Both the position numbers and the translations under genes were made by a program. A DNA stretch of 12,799 nucleotides from CBDUBH01 sp965365345 (lineage in GTDB: Bacteria > Bacteroidota > Ignavibacteria > Ignavibacteriales > SURF-24): assembly GCA_965365345.1 (NCBI GenBank), contig CBDUBH010000096.1, positions 1-12,799 on the forward strand. Direction: 5' to 3'. Below, in pieces: positions 1 to 7,767 of this stretch. The first letter of the stretch is position 1; the number at the start of each line of letters is the position of its first letter. Under the pieces are notes generated by a model. That model searched no databases. It saw nothing but the letters and a program-made list of their open reading frames with translations, and was not told the origin of the DNA.

Positions 1-657
1 TATTTTTTATCCATATTTGCTAAAAAATATAAAAAAAAATTAATTAGCAAAATATATTTTTAAAAAATATTTTTCTTCTTTTTTGATTTTTGCTCACCCT
101 CATTTCACCCTTATTTTACAGGGGTTTCGTAAAGGTCATCATAAAATGTAAAAGTTGAACAACTTATTTTTTACATTAACTTTTAACTGAAATTTTATAA
201 ATAAAGTTCTATATATTTATTTTTATTTTAAAAATAATTTCTTGCAAAAATTTTTCGCTTCTATGAAATATAATTTTAAAAGATTTTTTAATTTATTTTC
301 GGATTAATTTTTTAAAATTTGAGTAAGGAATTTGAATCAAAATAAAGATTAGAAAGATGTGATGGATATGATAGATTTTTAGATTTCGTTAAGGCTTGTC
401 CTGAATCTTACTTCACCAAAATTGTCATCGCAAGATCGATAAGATCGATCGTGGCGATCTATGTATTTAAATACAGATTGCCAGGCTTCATTCCATTTCG
501 CTCGCAATGACAAATGATTCCGGACATCCATTGGCACAGGCAAGCCTGAATGACAATCTCATTTTGAAAATTTTAATGTTATGGTTAATTGAAAATGACA
601 TTCAAATAAAGAATTTTGTAAATGCCGGAATAACAACAATTAATTTTTAAAAATATT
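1..657. other. Gene-free AT-rich region with a palindromic element
   Basis: No credible coding sequence is seen on either strand; the stretch is full of stops and A/T runs. It lies downstream of recG. It contains an AT-rich imperfect hairpin near the left edge (ATATTTGCTAA at 13-23 facing TTAGCAAAATAT at 44-55) followed by T-rich sequence, and the nested palindrome at 392-547 described separately. Nothing else in it can be assigned. Confidence 0.7.
392..547. repeat. Nested palindromic intergenic element (REP/MITE-like)
   Basis: The core is an imperfect inverted repeat of two 39-base arms (422-460 and 475-513). Both arms begin TTGTCAT and end with GG-C-ATCT when read inward. The 14-base centre includes a perfect palindrome, TGTATTTAAATACA (462-475). 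Outer arms also match: AGGCTTG at 392-398 with CAAGCCT at 541-547, and CCTG at 400-403 with CAGG at 537-540. The element is visibly richer in G and C than its flanks. The right arm read on the minus strand begins GTCATTGCGAGCGAA, which resembles the GTCATTGCGAG... dispersed intergenic palindromes I know from many bacterial genomes. Only one copy lies in this window, so its dispersed nature is inferred from resemblance. It could be a transcribed hairpin or a non-autonomous mobile remnant. Confidence 0.7.
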
Positions 658-2847
658 TCACGCAATTTTTGCGTAGTTAATGCTTTCTTTATAATTGGTA
701 AGCAAATTATGTTTGAATATTTTATTGTGAGGCAAATTTAATTTCGGATCTTTTTCAATAATTGTGAATGCGGCAGATTTTGCTTTTACTAAAATTTCCT
801 GATCTTCAATAATATTTGCGTAACGCAATTCCGGAAATCCGCTTTGCTTCGTTCCGAAAATGTCTCCGGGTCCGCGCAATTTCAGATCAACTTCAGAAAT
901 ATCAAAGCCGCTTAAGAATCTTACCATCGCATTTAATCTTGCGAGTGATTTATTCTTTTCAATTTGGGATGGCGACATAAAATCAAAATCGAGAGTAAAA
1001 GTATTGGATGAAAATGCGTAATCATCTTTTGTAACCAAAATGCAGTAAGCTTGTTTATCGCTTCTGCCAACTCTTCCGCGCAATTGATGAAGCTGCGAAA
1101 GTCCGAATCTGTGCGCATCGTTTATTACAATTATATTTGCATCAGGTATATCAATCCCGACTTCGATCACTGTTGTAGAAATTAAAACATCAAATTCCTT
1201 TGCTGCAAACTTCTGCATTACATCTTCTTTTTCCTGCCAGCTCATTTGTCCGTGAACTAATCCTAATCTTACATCTTTAAAATAAGTTTGCTTCAAATCT
1301 TCGTAATGAGTTTCGGCGGCTTTCAATTCAATTTTTTCAGATTCTTTTACAAGCGGATAAACAATAAACGCCTGATATCCTTCCTGGATTTTATCAATTA
1401 TATATTGATATATTTGCGGAAGTTTACTTTCGCCGCGTAAATATGTTTTAATTAATTTTCTGTTTTTCGGCATTTCATCAATTATTGAAACATCAAGATC
1501 GCCGTAAACCGTCATTGATAAAGTCCGCGGAATTGGAGTTGCCGTCATCACAATTACATCGGGCGAATGTCCTTTTGTAATTAATTTTGATCTTTGCAAA
1601 ACGCCGAATCTGTGCTGCTCATCAATAACAACCAAACCAAGATTTTTGAAATTCACTTGCTCTTCAAAAATTGCGTGCGTACCGATTATAATATCGCTTC
1701 CGTTAGTTTCAATATTTTCAAGATGTTTTTTCCGTTCTGATTTTTTTTGACTTCCGATAAGCAAACTTACTTTTACATCAAAATATTTTAAAATGCGCGA
1801 AATATTTTTGTAATGCTGATCAGCAAGAATTTCTGTCGGAGCCATTAACGCTGATTGAAATCCGTTATCTTTTGCTATCAACATTGAAATCAGCGCGACA
1901 ATTGTTTTTCCGCTTCCAACATCGCCTTGCAAAAGTCTGTTCATCGGTTTGTTACTTTCAAGATCCATTCTGATATCGTGTAAAACTTTTAACTGAGCTT
2001 GTGTTAATTCAAAAGGAAGAGTTTTCAAAAATTCGGAAACCAATTTACTTTTTATCTGCATTGAAAATCCCGGTGTATTCTCTTTGAGATAAAATTTGCG
2101 CAGCGCAACAAGAAGTTCAATATAAAACAGCTCTTCAAATTTGAATCTTTGCTGTGCTTTCTCTAATTTTTCTTTGCTTTCGGGAAAATGTATGTTTTGA
2201 ATCGCTTCAATAATTCCGAGTAAATTATGTTCGTAAATAATTTCTTCTGTCAAACTTTCTTTTAAATATTGTGAATAAGTTTCAACGGCAAAACTTATAA
2301 TTCTTCGCAAGCTCAAATCGCCCAATTTCGTATTTTTTAATTCTTTCCCGACTTTGTAGAAAGGAATAATTTTTCCGGTGTTCAGAAATTTTTGAGATTC
2401 ATCTTCTGTGATCTTATCAAAATCAGGATGAACGAATTGCAAGTTTCCGAATTTTGTTAAAACCGGTTTTGTTGAAATTGCGTAATGTTCGCCTTCATCA
2501 AAATAATTTTTAAAATAACTTGCGCCTTGAAACCAAACACATTCAAAAAATCCGCTTACATCACGCATTTGAACTTTCAAAATTTCTTTACGGTGAATAT
2601 TTACAACTTCTTTGCTTACAACTTTTCCTATAATTGTAACTTCACCCTCGTAACCGTTCATTATGTGACTTAAAACTTTTGCAGCGTTCAAAGTTGTGCT
2701 TCTATCCAAATATCTTGTAGGAAAATAGAAAAGCAAATCGCGGATGGTTTCCACCCCGATTTTTGCGAACGATTCAGCGCGTTTTGGTCCAACCGATTTT
2801 AAGAACTTTACCGATTGCTCTAAAATTTTTTCGTTGTTAGTTTCCAT
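658..2847 (-). CDS. recG: ATP-dependent DNA helicase RecG
   Basis: This is a complete RecG, the superfamily 2 double-stranded DNA translocase that reverses stalled replication forks and processes branched recombination intermediates in the cytoplasm. At 729 residues it is close to the usual family length. An N-terminal helical and OB-fold wedge region occupies roughly residues 15-160. Helicase motifs follow: LTQAQ at 281-285, Walker A GDVGSGKT at 308-315, DEQH at 409-412, TATPIPRT at 435-442, STTVIEVGIDIP at 557-568 and QLRGRVGRS at 588-596. The RecG-specific C-terminal segment DLKLRGPGDIFGTKQSG is at 654-670. The start ATG has no Shine-Dalgarno sequence (CTTCTTTT precedes it), but the N-terminus fits the family. 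It is a single gene, divergent from the SRPBCC gene. All key residues are present, so it should be functional. Confidence 0.98.
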   Translation of the reverse strand: METNNEKILEQSVKFLKSVGPKRAESFAKIGVETIRDLLFYFPTRYLDRSTTLNAAKVLSHIMNGYEGEVTIIGKVVSKEVVNIHRKEILKVQMRDVSGFFECVWFQGASYFKNYFDEGEHYAISTKPVLTKFGNLQFVHPDFDKITEDESQKFLNTGKIIPFYKVGKELKNTKLGDLSLRRIISFAVETYSQYLKESLTEEIIYEHNLLGIIEAIQNIHFPESKEKLEKAQQRFKFEELFYIELLVALRKFYLKENTPGFSMQIKSKLVSEFLKTLPFELTQAQLKVLHDIRMDLESNKPMNRLLQGDVGSGKTIVALISMLIAKDNGFQSALMAPTEILADQHYKNISRILKYFDVKVSLLIGSQKKSERKKHLENIETNGSDIIIGTHAIFEEQVNFKNLGLVVIDEQHRFGVLQRSKLITKGHSPDVIVMTATPIPRTLSMTVYGDLDVSIIDEMPKNRKLIKTYLRGESKLPQIYQYIIDKIQEGYQAFIVYPLVKESEKIELKAAETHYEDLKQTYFKDVRLGLVHGQMSWQEKEDVMQKFAAKEFDVLISTTVIEVGIDIPDANIIVINDAHRFGLSQLHQLRGRVGRSDKQAYCILVTKDDYAFSSNTFTLDFDFMSPSQIEKNKSLARLNAMVRFLSGFDISEVDLKLRGPGDIFGTKQSGFPELRYANIIEDQEILVKAKSAAFTIIEKDPKLNLPHNKIFKHNLLTNYKESINYAKIA

Positions 2848-2867
2848 AAAAGAAGATTTTGAATTTC

Positions 2868-2889
2868 ATTTTATTAAAGATAATAAAAT
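2868..2889. promoter_or_regulatory. Perfect 9-bp inverted repeat upstream of recG
   Basis: ATTTTATTA (2868-2876) and TAATAAAAT (2881-2889) are perfect complements around the loop AAGA. The repeat lies 20 bases before the recG start codon in the 196-base gap between divergent genes. It could be an operator or a leader hairpin, but it is pure A/T, and such repeats arise by chance in DNA of this composition. Confidence 0.3.
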
Positions 2890-2895
2890 AAATAC

Positions 2896-2916
2896 GGAAA
2901 ATGGAAAACGGAAAAT
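2896..2916. repeat. Three tandem 7-base repeats GGAAAAY
   Basis: GGAAAAT, GGAAAAC and GGAAAAT follow one another without spacing in the recG/SRPBCC divergent gap. They are direct repeats at exact seven-base intervals. They could be a clustered protein-binding site or simple-sequence slippage; no function can be assigned from the sequence. Confidence 0.45.
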
Positions 2917-2959
2917 AAAAGGCAGTGATGTAAAATTATTTTATATAATATTTTTTTTA

Positions 2960-2987
2960 AAAGATTTAAATTAATTAATAAATCTTT
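2960..2987. promoter_or_regulatory. Inverted repeat upstream of the SRPBCC gene
   Basis: AAAGATTTA (2960-2968) is perfectly complementary to TAAATCTTT (2979-2987) across a ten-base loop made only of A and T. It sits 56 bases before the preferred start of the SRPBCC gene, where an operator would be expected. The low complexity of the region keeps confidence low. Confidence 0.3.
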
Positions 2988-3043
2988 CCCTTTAGTTTAT
3001 GCAGATCAAGGAATATTTTCTAAAATTGATTTGGAGAATGAAA

Positions 3044-3484
3044 ATGATTACCTTAACAAAAAATGTTTTCATCAATCTACCGAAAGAAAAAGTCTTTTCA
3101 TTTGTTTCTGATTACCGAAATGATCCAAAATGGCGCAGCGGCGTGCTTAAAATGACTCAAGAGCCGGATGAAGAAACAAAATTCGGAACTAAAACTTTTG
3201 AAACAATAAAATTTATTGGAAGGAAATTAATTGTAAAAGCTGAAGTTTCCGAATTTCAATTGAACAAAAAAGTTAAATTCAAAACTTTATCAGCACCGAT
3301 GAAATTGGAAGGATTTAGAGAAGTCTCAGATTTCGAAAAGGAAAAAACAGATTTCACTTATTCATTAAGCGCTGAATTGACGGGAATTTATAAAATGTTT
3401 AAATCATCAATTGAAAAAATGTACGGTAAAAGAATTGAAAGCGATCTTTTAAAATTGAAGAAAATATTGGAAGATCATAAATGA
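3044..3484 (+). CDS. SRPBCC (START-like, polyketide cyclase-type) protein
   Basis: This 146-residue cytoplasmic protein looks like a SRPBCC/Bet v1-like single-domain protein of the polyketide cyclase/dehydrase kind, a helix-grip fold that encloses a hydrophobic ligand. The N-terminal strand plus INLPKEKVFSFVSDYRN and PKWRSGV match the classical start of the family, and a long C-terminal helix (about residues 110-145, basic and amphipathic) closes the fold. There is no signal peptide or membrane segment. The frame is open to an ATG at 2999, but GGAG at 3033-3036 lies seven bases before the ATG at 3044, and the domain begins exactly there, so 3044 is preferred; an ATG at 3038 is too close to that site. 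It stands alone, with recG divergent on its left. The family has many ligands and roles, so no substrate can be named. Confidence 0.85.
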   Translation: MITLTKNVFINLPKEKVFSFVSDYRNDPKWRSGVLKMTQEPDEETKFGTKTFETIKFIGRKLIVKAEVSEFQLNKKVKFKTLSAPMKLEGFREVSDFEKEKTDFTYSLSAELTGIYKMFKSSIEKMYGKRIESDLLKLKKILEDHK

Positions 3485-3594
3485 ATAAGCTTTTCAATTA
3501 GTAATTTGGATTTTTATATTTATTTTTTCTTATATTTAATTAAAATCAAATCCGATATACGATTCATGTCTGAAGCGGGTTTTTCATTTGCGGC

Positions 3595-3609
3595 AATTTA
3601 CGGTAAATT
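3595..3609. promoter_or_regulatory. 15-bp palindrome before the small membrane-protein gene
   Basis: AATTTAC (3595-3601) and GTAAATT (3603-3609) are perfect complements around one central G. The site ends 27 bases before the start codon at 3637, a plausible operator position. Its 13-base core TTTACGGTAAATT recurs at 3918-3930 inside the end of the kinase gene, where it encodes ordinary strand residues, so the second copy may be coincidence. Confidence 0.35.
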
Positions 3610-3636
3610 CGTTTTAACAATTTATACGGAGGAATT

Positions 3637-3879
3637 ATGTTTGCAAACGTAAGTTGGGTAATTATACTTGCCGGATGGATCTTCTGGATTGTTGTGATCG
3701 GAGTAATAGTTTGGGCTTTGGTTAAAGCACTTCGCAAAAAGAAATCTTCTGAATTGGATGATTATCCAAAAGATCCTTTTGGTGATGAAAATTTAGAAGA
3801 CGAACAAGATTTAAACAATTCCGATAATATTTCAAAAAATGAATTGAAAAAAGAAAAAAGCGATTCCGATCTTTCTTAA
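3637..3879 (+). CDS. Small single-helix membrane protein with acidic tail
   Basis: I do not recognise this 80-residue protein as a named family. One tryptophan-rich membrane helix spans about residues 6-30 (WVIILAGWIFWIVVIGVIVW lies within it). The basic stop RKKK at about 33-36 predicts a cytoplasmic C-terminus. The rest is hydrophilic, rich in Asp, Glu, Ser and Lys, and probably disordered. Translation is well supported by cGGAGGA at 3628-3633, close before the ATG. The helix followed by RKKK and DPFGDE is faintly like the CcoQ subunit of cbb3 oxidases, but there are no oxidase genes nearby and I do not assign it. It converges on the sensor kinase with only 22 bases between the stop codons, and a palindrome lies upstream. 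It could be a small adaptor or a membrane-complex subunit. Confidence 0.8.
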   Translation: MFANVSWVIILAGWIFWIVVIGVIVWALVKALRKKKSSELDDYPKDPFGDENLEDEQDLNNSDNISKNELKKEKSDSDLS

Positions 3880-3901
3880 AATTTCTTTTTAATAATCTTT
3901 T

Positions 3902-6900
3902 TTAATCGCCTTTAAATTTTACGGTAAATTTACTGCCGAATCCTTTTTTGCTTTCAACGGAAATTTCCGCATTGTTAAGTTCAACATATTTTTTAACAAG
4001 CGCGAGTCCCAAGCCGTTGCCTTCGTATTTTCGCGTGTAGCCGATCTGTTCTTGACTGAAAGGCTGAAATAATTTTGAAAGATATTCTTCTGAAATTCCT
4101 ATGCCTTCATCAATAACATCAACGCAAATTTTTTGCTGTTCATCAGAGTAAATTGAAATTTTTACATTTCCTTCGGGTGTATATTTGATCGCGTTATCAA
4201 TCAAATTCTGAAATATTTGAACAACTGAATATTCATCGGCAAGAATTGAAGTTCCGTTTAACCTGTTTTCGTAACTTAATTTAACGTTATCATTTTTGAT
4301 CAGTGATTTAAATTCAATCATCATTTTATTGATAATATCATTTAAATTTATTTCTCTTGTATTTACTTCAAAATTTCCCGTTTGAATTGATGACATATTC
4401 AAAATAAGATCAATCGTTCTAATCAATCTTGTTCCGGCATTATTTATTCCAACGAAAATTGTTTTAAGCATGTCATCAAGTTTTCCTTCAAGTTCATCAC
4501 TTAAAAGATTTGAATAGCTTAAAATTACGTTAAGCGGAGTTCTGATCTCGTGTGACATTTGCGCAAGGAAAGCGGATTTCAAAGTATCTGCGGCTTCTGC
4601 TTTTTCTTTTGCAACTGTCAATTCTTTTTCAGTCCATTCTCTTATACTTATTTCCTGCTTTAACTTTTTATTTGCTTCCTGTAATTCAGAAGTTCTTTCT
4701 TCAACTCTTTTTTCTAATTGATCATGTGCTTTTTGTAATTCCTGTTCAATCAATTTTCTATAAGTTATGTCGGTTTCAATTATTACAAATTTTTTAACAT
4801 TTCCGTTTTCATCAAAGATCGGAGTTATAGTTGAAGCGCCGTAATATCTTTTACCTGCTTTTGTATTATTTACGGCTTCGTATCTTTTTGATTTTTTTTG
4901 AATTACACATTCTTCAATAATTTTTTCAATTTCGGGATGCGAACTGAAATCAAAAACATTTTTACCTTTTTCATTAATAAATTCTTCGTAGGTGTAGCCA
5001 TTCATTCTTTCGGCACCGGTGTTGATCCATTCAAGATTTCCATCGGCATCTGTAATATAAATCGCATTATCGGTTTCGCGTGCAACTATGGAAAGTTTTT
5101 CAAGTTCAGCGTTAGAGCTTTCAAGTTCAATATTTGTTTTTGAAAGTTCGGAATTTATAGTTTCCAATTCTTTATTTATCGCTTCAACTTTTCCATTTTC
5201 GTGTTGTAATTGGCGTGTTCTCAGATCAACAATTTTTTCAAGTTCAAGTTTTTGCTTTGTTAAATTATGCAAACGGAATTTTACAAATCCTATAAGCGAT
5301 GCTCCGAATAAAATTACCAATATTGCATAGAACCACCAGGTTTTGTAAAACGGAGGCACAACCGTAAAACTGAAAGTCACCGGTTCTGCGGTCCAAATGT
5401 TTTCATCACCCTTTGCCTTTACAAGAAATGTGTAACTTCCCGGGGAAAGATTTGTAAAAGTTGCAAACGGACTTTTTGTTGGAGCCGACCAATTTTCATC
5501 AAAGCCTAGCAATTTGTAACTATATAAAACTGCATCGGGATTTTTGAAATTTATTCCGGTAAAATGGATTGTAAGATCATTTTCGTAATGCGGAAGTTTT
5601 AAATTAACAGGTAATAAATTTGTTTCGTTTATGCTATCTGCAAAATCTGATATGTTTGAATTTTCATTAAATAATTTTACTTCTGAAATATTTAAAAGCG
5701 GTGAAAATATATGTTCACTTCCCTTTACAGATTCGGGAGTAATTTCATTTTGAATTTCGCTGTTGTAAGATGTAATTCCGTTAATTGTACCGAACCAAAC
5801 ATTGTTTTTAGAATCGACATAAATTGCATTCTGATTACATTCAATCGCTGTAAAACCGTCATGCTTTCTGTAATTTTTAATTTTTATTCTTCCGGTTTCA
5901 TAAAAATAATTTATATCAAGTTTACTTACGCCTCTGTTTGATCCAGCCCACAAAAATCCTTTTTTATCAATCGCCAAAGAAATTATTCCATTATCAATAA
6001 GATTATTTTTCGTGTTGATATGTTTTACTTCTTTTGATTTCGGATTGTAAAAAATGATTCCGTCTTCACCGTGTCCGTACCAAAAATTTCCTTTATTATC
6101 TTGGGTTATATTCCATATTTTGGAAAGATCAGTTTTTCCATCTGCATAAAAACTTACAAATTTATTTCCGTCAAAATATTTTATTCCGTTGTATTCGGTA
6201 CCAAGCCAAAGTTTTCCTTCTTTATCTATATAAATTGAAGTTACAATAACGCTTACACTGTCATCTACCGGATAATATTGAAAATTATTGCCATCGTATT
6301 TGTAAATTCCTTCAAATGTGCCAAGCCAAAGATTTCCTTTGTTATCTGAATTTATTGATATAACTGCTTTGTCACGCTTTTTACCAAAAAAATCGTATTT
6401 AATAAATTTGCCGTTTTTATATTCCGCAAGACCTTCAGTTGTTCCAAACCACATTGTTCCTTTTTGATCTTTATGAGTACTGTAAATAACGTTTGAAGGA
6501 AGTCCGTTTTTTTCTGTAAATATTTTGTATGAACCATTTTCAAATTTTGTTAATCCGTTATTGGTTGCAGCCCATAAATATCCGTCACTATCTTCTTGAA
6601 ATCCCCAGCCGCTTCCTGAAATTCCGTCCTTTTCATTATAATTAAAAAAGTTGTTTGGTCTTAAAAGAAAAGCGCCTTTAAAATCGCTTCCAACCCAAAT
6701 GTTCTTTTCTCTGTCTTCAATTACGTAATATGTACTTTCTATATTTGCATTATTAGAAATTTTAATTTTAGCAAACTGCTTTCCATCATATTTGAAAAGT
6801 CCCTTATCTGTTGCTATCCAAATATTCCCGAAAGAATCTTCATTCATATTTCGAATGTCAATTTGTTTACTGCCGAAAGCATCTTTCGCTTTGAACACTT

Positions 6901-7588
6901 CAAATTTATTACCGTTGAATTTTGAGATACTTTCGTATCCTCCCAACCAAACATTTTGTTTTTTATCAATATGAACAGAATAAATGTAGTTATCGGTAAG
7001 CCCGTCTTTTGTACTGTAATTAGTAAATTTTTTGCCATCGTATTTGAACAGACCGGAATAAGTTGCGATCCAGTAATTACTTGAATTATCTTGTTTTATA
7101 TCCAAAACCGTTTTTACATTGGCACTATCACCAAGAGGAATTTTTGTAAAATCTTTTCCGTTATATTTGAACAATCCCAGATTAAGATCACAAACCCAAA
7201 GGTTGTTTTCTCTATCAGCATAAATCTTTATGATCAATTTGAAAAAGTTTTGTTTTGTTACCGCAACAAAATTATTCCCTTTCAAATAAGCCAAGCCGGC
7301 ATCGGTGGCAGCCCAAAGGGTTCCTTTTCTATCAACGGTTGTGTGAAGAATTCCAATACTCGGTAAACCTTCGCTTGTAGAATAATTCTTAAAAACTTTT
7401 CCATCAAATCTGCTTATTCCGCCACCTTTAGTTCCTATCCATATATATCCATCAGGAGTTTGCGAAACTGAAATTGCCTCGGATTGTGCAAGTCCTTCAT
7501 CAACCGACCAATTTCTGATTGAATAATTTTGCGCATAAAAAACGCTTGAGAATAAAAACAGGGAAATTACGGAAAAAATAATTTTCAT
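3902..7588 (-). CDS. Propeller-type membrane sensor histidine kinase without receiver
   Basis: This 1228-residue inner-membrane sensor has a large periplasmic input. A signal peptide covers residues 1-19 (cleavage after SSVFYA). About 14 Reg_prop repeats follow at 40-610, each with a core such as GYIWIGTKGGGISRFDG, enough for two seven-bladed propellers. A Y_Y_Y domain is at about 663-745 and a membrane helix at 751-769. A coiled coil (775-832), a PAS domain (832-945) and a second coiled coil (945-1003) lead to the kinase core. HisKA carries phospho-acceptor H1013 in MSHEIRTPLN. The ATPase domain has the N-box N1132, the G1 box DEGIGI (1160-1165), the F-box KLFQPF (about 1172-1177) and the G2 box GNGLGL (1190-1195). 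This input architecture matches Bacteroidota hybrid two-component sensors, which usually sense glycans or other envelope ligands. Here the C-terminal receiver and AraC-type domains of that group are absent, so a separate response regulator is needed and none is in the window. No Shine-Dalgarno sequence precedes the ATG. The divergent haem/YceI operon is its most likely target by position. Confidence 0.95.
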   Translation of the reverse strand: MKIIFSVISLFLFSSVFYAQNYSIRNWSVDEGLAQSEAISVSQTPDGYIWIGTKGGGISRFDGKVFKNYSTSEGLPSIGILHTTVDRKGTLWAATDAGLAYLKGNNFVAVTKQNFFKLIIKIYADRENNLWVCDLNLGLFKYNGKDFTKIPLGDSANVKTVLDIKQDNSSNYWIATYSGLFKYDGKKFTNYSTKDGLTDNYIYSVHIDKKQNVWLGGYESISKFNGNKFEVFKAKDAFGSKQIDIRNMNEDSFGNIWIATDKGLFKYDGKQFAKIKISNNANIESTYYVIEDREKNIWVGSDFKGAFLLRPNNFFNYNEKDGISGSGWGFQEDSDGYLWAATNNGLTKFENGSYKIFTEKNGLPSNVIYSTHKDQKGTMWFGTTEGLAEYKNGKFIKYDFFGKKRDKAVISINSDNKGNLWLGTFEGIYKYDGNNFQYYPVDDSVSVIVTSIYIDKEGKLWLGTEYNGIKYFDGNKFVSFYADGKTDLSKIWNITQDNKGNFWYGHGEDGIIFYNPKSKEVKHINTKNNLIDNGIISLAIDKKGFLWAGSNRGVSKLDINYFYETGRIKIKNYRKHDGFTAIECNQNAIYVDSKNNVWFGTINGITSYNSEIQNEITPESVKGSEHIFSPLLNISEVKLFNENSNISDFADSINETNLLPVNLKLPHYENDLTIHFTGINFKNPDAVLYSYKLLGFDENWSAPTKSPFATFTNLSPGSYTFLVKAKGDENIWTAEPVTFSFTVVPPFYKTWWFYAILVILFGASLIGFVKFRLHNLTKQKLELEKIVDLRTRQLQHENGKVEAINKELETINSELSKTNIELESSNAELEKLSIVARETDNAIYITDADGNLEWINTGAERMNGYTYEEFINEKGKNVFDFSSHPEIEKIIEECVIQKKSKRYEAVNNTKAGKRYYGASTITPIFDENGNVKKFVIIETDITYRKLIEQELQKAHDQLEKRVEERTSELQEANKKLKQEISIREWTEKELTVAKEKAEAADTLKSAFLAQMSHEIRTPLNVILSYSNLLSDELEGKLDDMLKTIFVGINNAGTRLIRTIDLILNMSSIQTGNFEVNTREINLNDIINKMMIEFKSLIKNDNVKLSYENRLNGTSILADEYSVVQIFQNLIDNAIKYTPEGNVKISIYSDEQQKICVDVIDEGIGISEEYLSKLFQPFSQEQIGYTRKYEGNGLGLALVKKYVELNNAEISVESKKGFGSKFTVKFKGD

Positions 7589-7675
7589 ATCAGCAAAAAT
7601 TTATAATGAATTTGAATACGGTTTTTTTCATAATAGAACTATCGAAAAAAAAGTAGAAAAATTTATACCCTACTA

Positions 7676-7681
7676 ATTATA
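7676..7681 (-). promoter_or_regulatory. Possible -10 element for the kinase gene
   Basis: A perfect TATAAT reads on the minus strand 88 bases before the kinase start codon. No convincing -35 hexamer is found at 17 bases (AAAGAG falls there, inside the inverted repeat). In DNA this rich in A/T the match is weak evidence, and the primary sigma consensus of this lineage may differ. Confidence 0.2.
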
Positions 7682-7705
7682 TAAAGAGAAATATTTTTCT
7701 CTTTA
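7682..7705. promoter_or_regulatory. Perfect 10-bp inverted repeat in the kinase/operon gap
   Basis: TAAAGAGAAA (7682-7691) is perfectly complementary to TTTCTCTTTA (7696-7705) around a TATT loop. It lies between the divergent kinase and cytochrome genes and directly beside the candidate kinase -10. A shared operator controlling both directions is the simplest reading; a leader-RNA hairpin is an alternative. Confidence 0.5.
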
Positions 7706-7711
7706 CTAAAT

Positions 7712-7757
7712 CAATGTTATAAGTTTAATTACAATTAAAATATGAGTTATAACATTG
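7712..7757. promoter_or_regulatory. Nested inverted repeat abutting the first operon start codon
   Basis: The outer arms CAATGTTATAA (7712-7722) and TTATAACATTG (7747-7757) are perfect 11-base complements. Inside them, TTTAATT (7724-7730) and AATTAAA (7733-7739) form a second perfect 7-base pair. The outer right arm ends ten bases before the ATG at 7768, which has no Shine-Dalgarno sequence. The structure could be an operator, or an mRNA hairpin masking the initiation region of the first operon gene. Confidence 0.5.
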
Positions 7758-7767
7758 GTTGATAATT

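Noticed and set aside
660..674. Short hairpin ACGCAA/TTGCGT across the end of recG as its terminator
   Set aside because: The stem overlaps the last codons and stop codon, is only six pairs, and is followed on the minus strand by GAAATATTTTT rather than a clean T-run. It is too weak to call.
3506..3536. TTGGAT and TATATT as a promoter for the small membrane-protein gene
   Set aside because: The spacer is 19 bases and both hexamers are imperfect. Such matches are frequent here and the sigma consensus of this lineage is uncertain.
4552..5330. Overlapping plus-strand open frames of about 80 codons opposite the kinase gene
   Set aside because: They are hydrophobic or low-complexity shadows of the kinase coding strand, with no ribosome site or family motif.
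7652..7674. AGTAG/CTACT stem followed by a T-run on the minus strand, as an attenuator in the kinase leader
   Set aside because: Five pairs around a 13-base loop are not stable enough, and the T-run is common in this A/T-rich gap.
7759..7767. TTG start for the lipoprotein cytochrome
   Set aside because: The ATG nine bases downstream gives a standard lipoprotein signal peptide and fits better.
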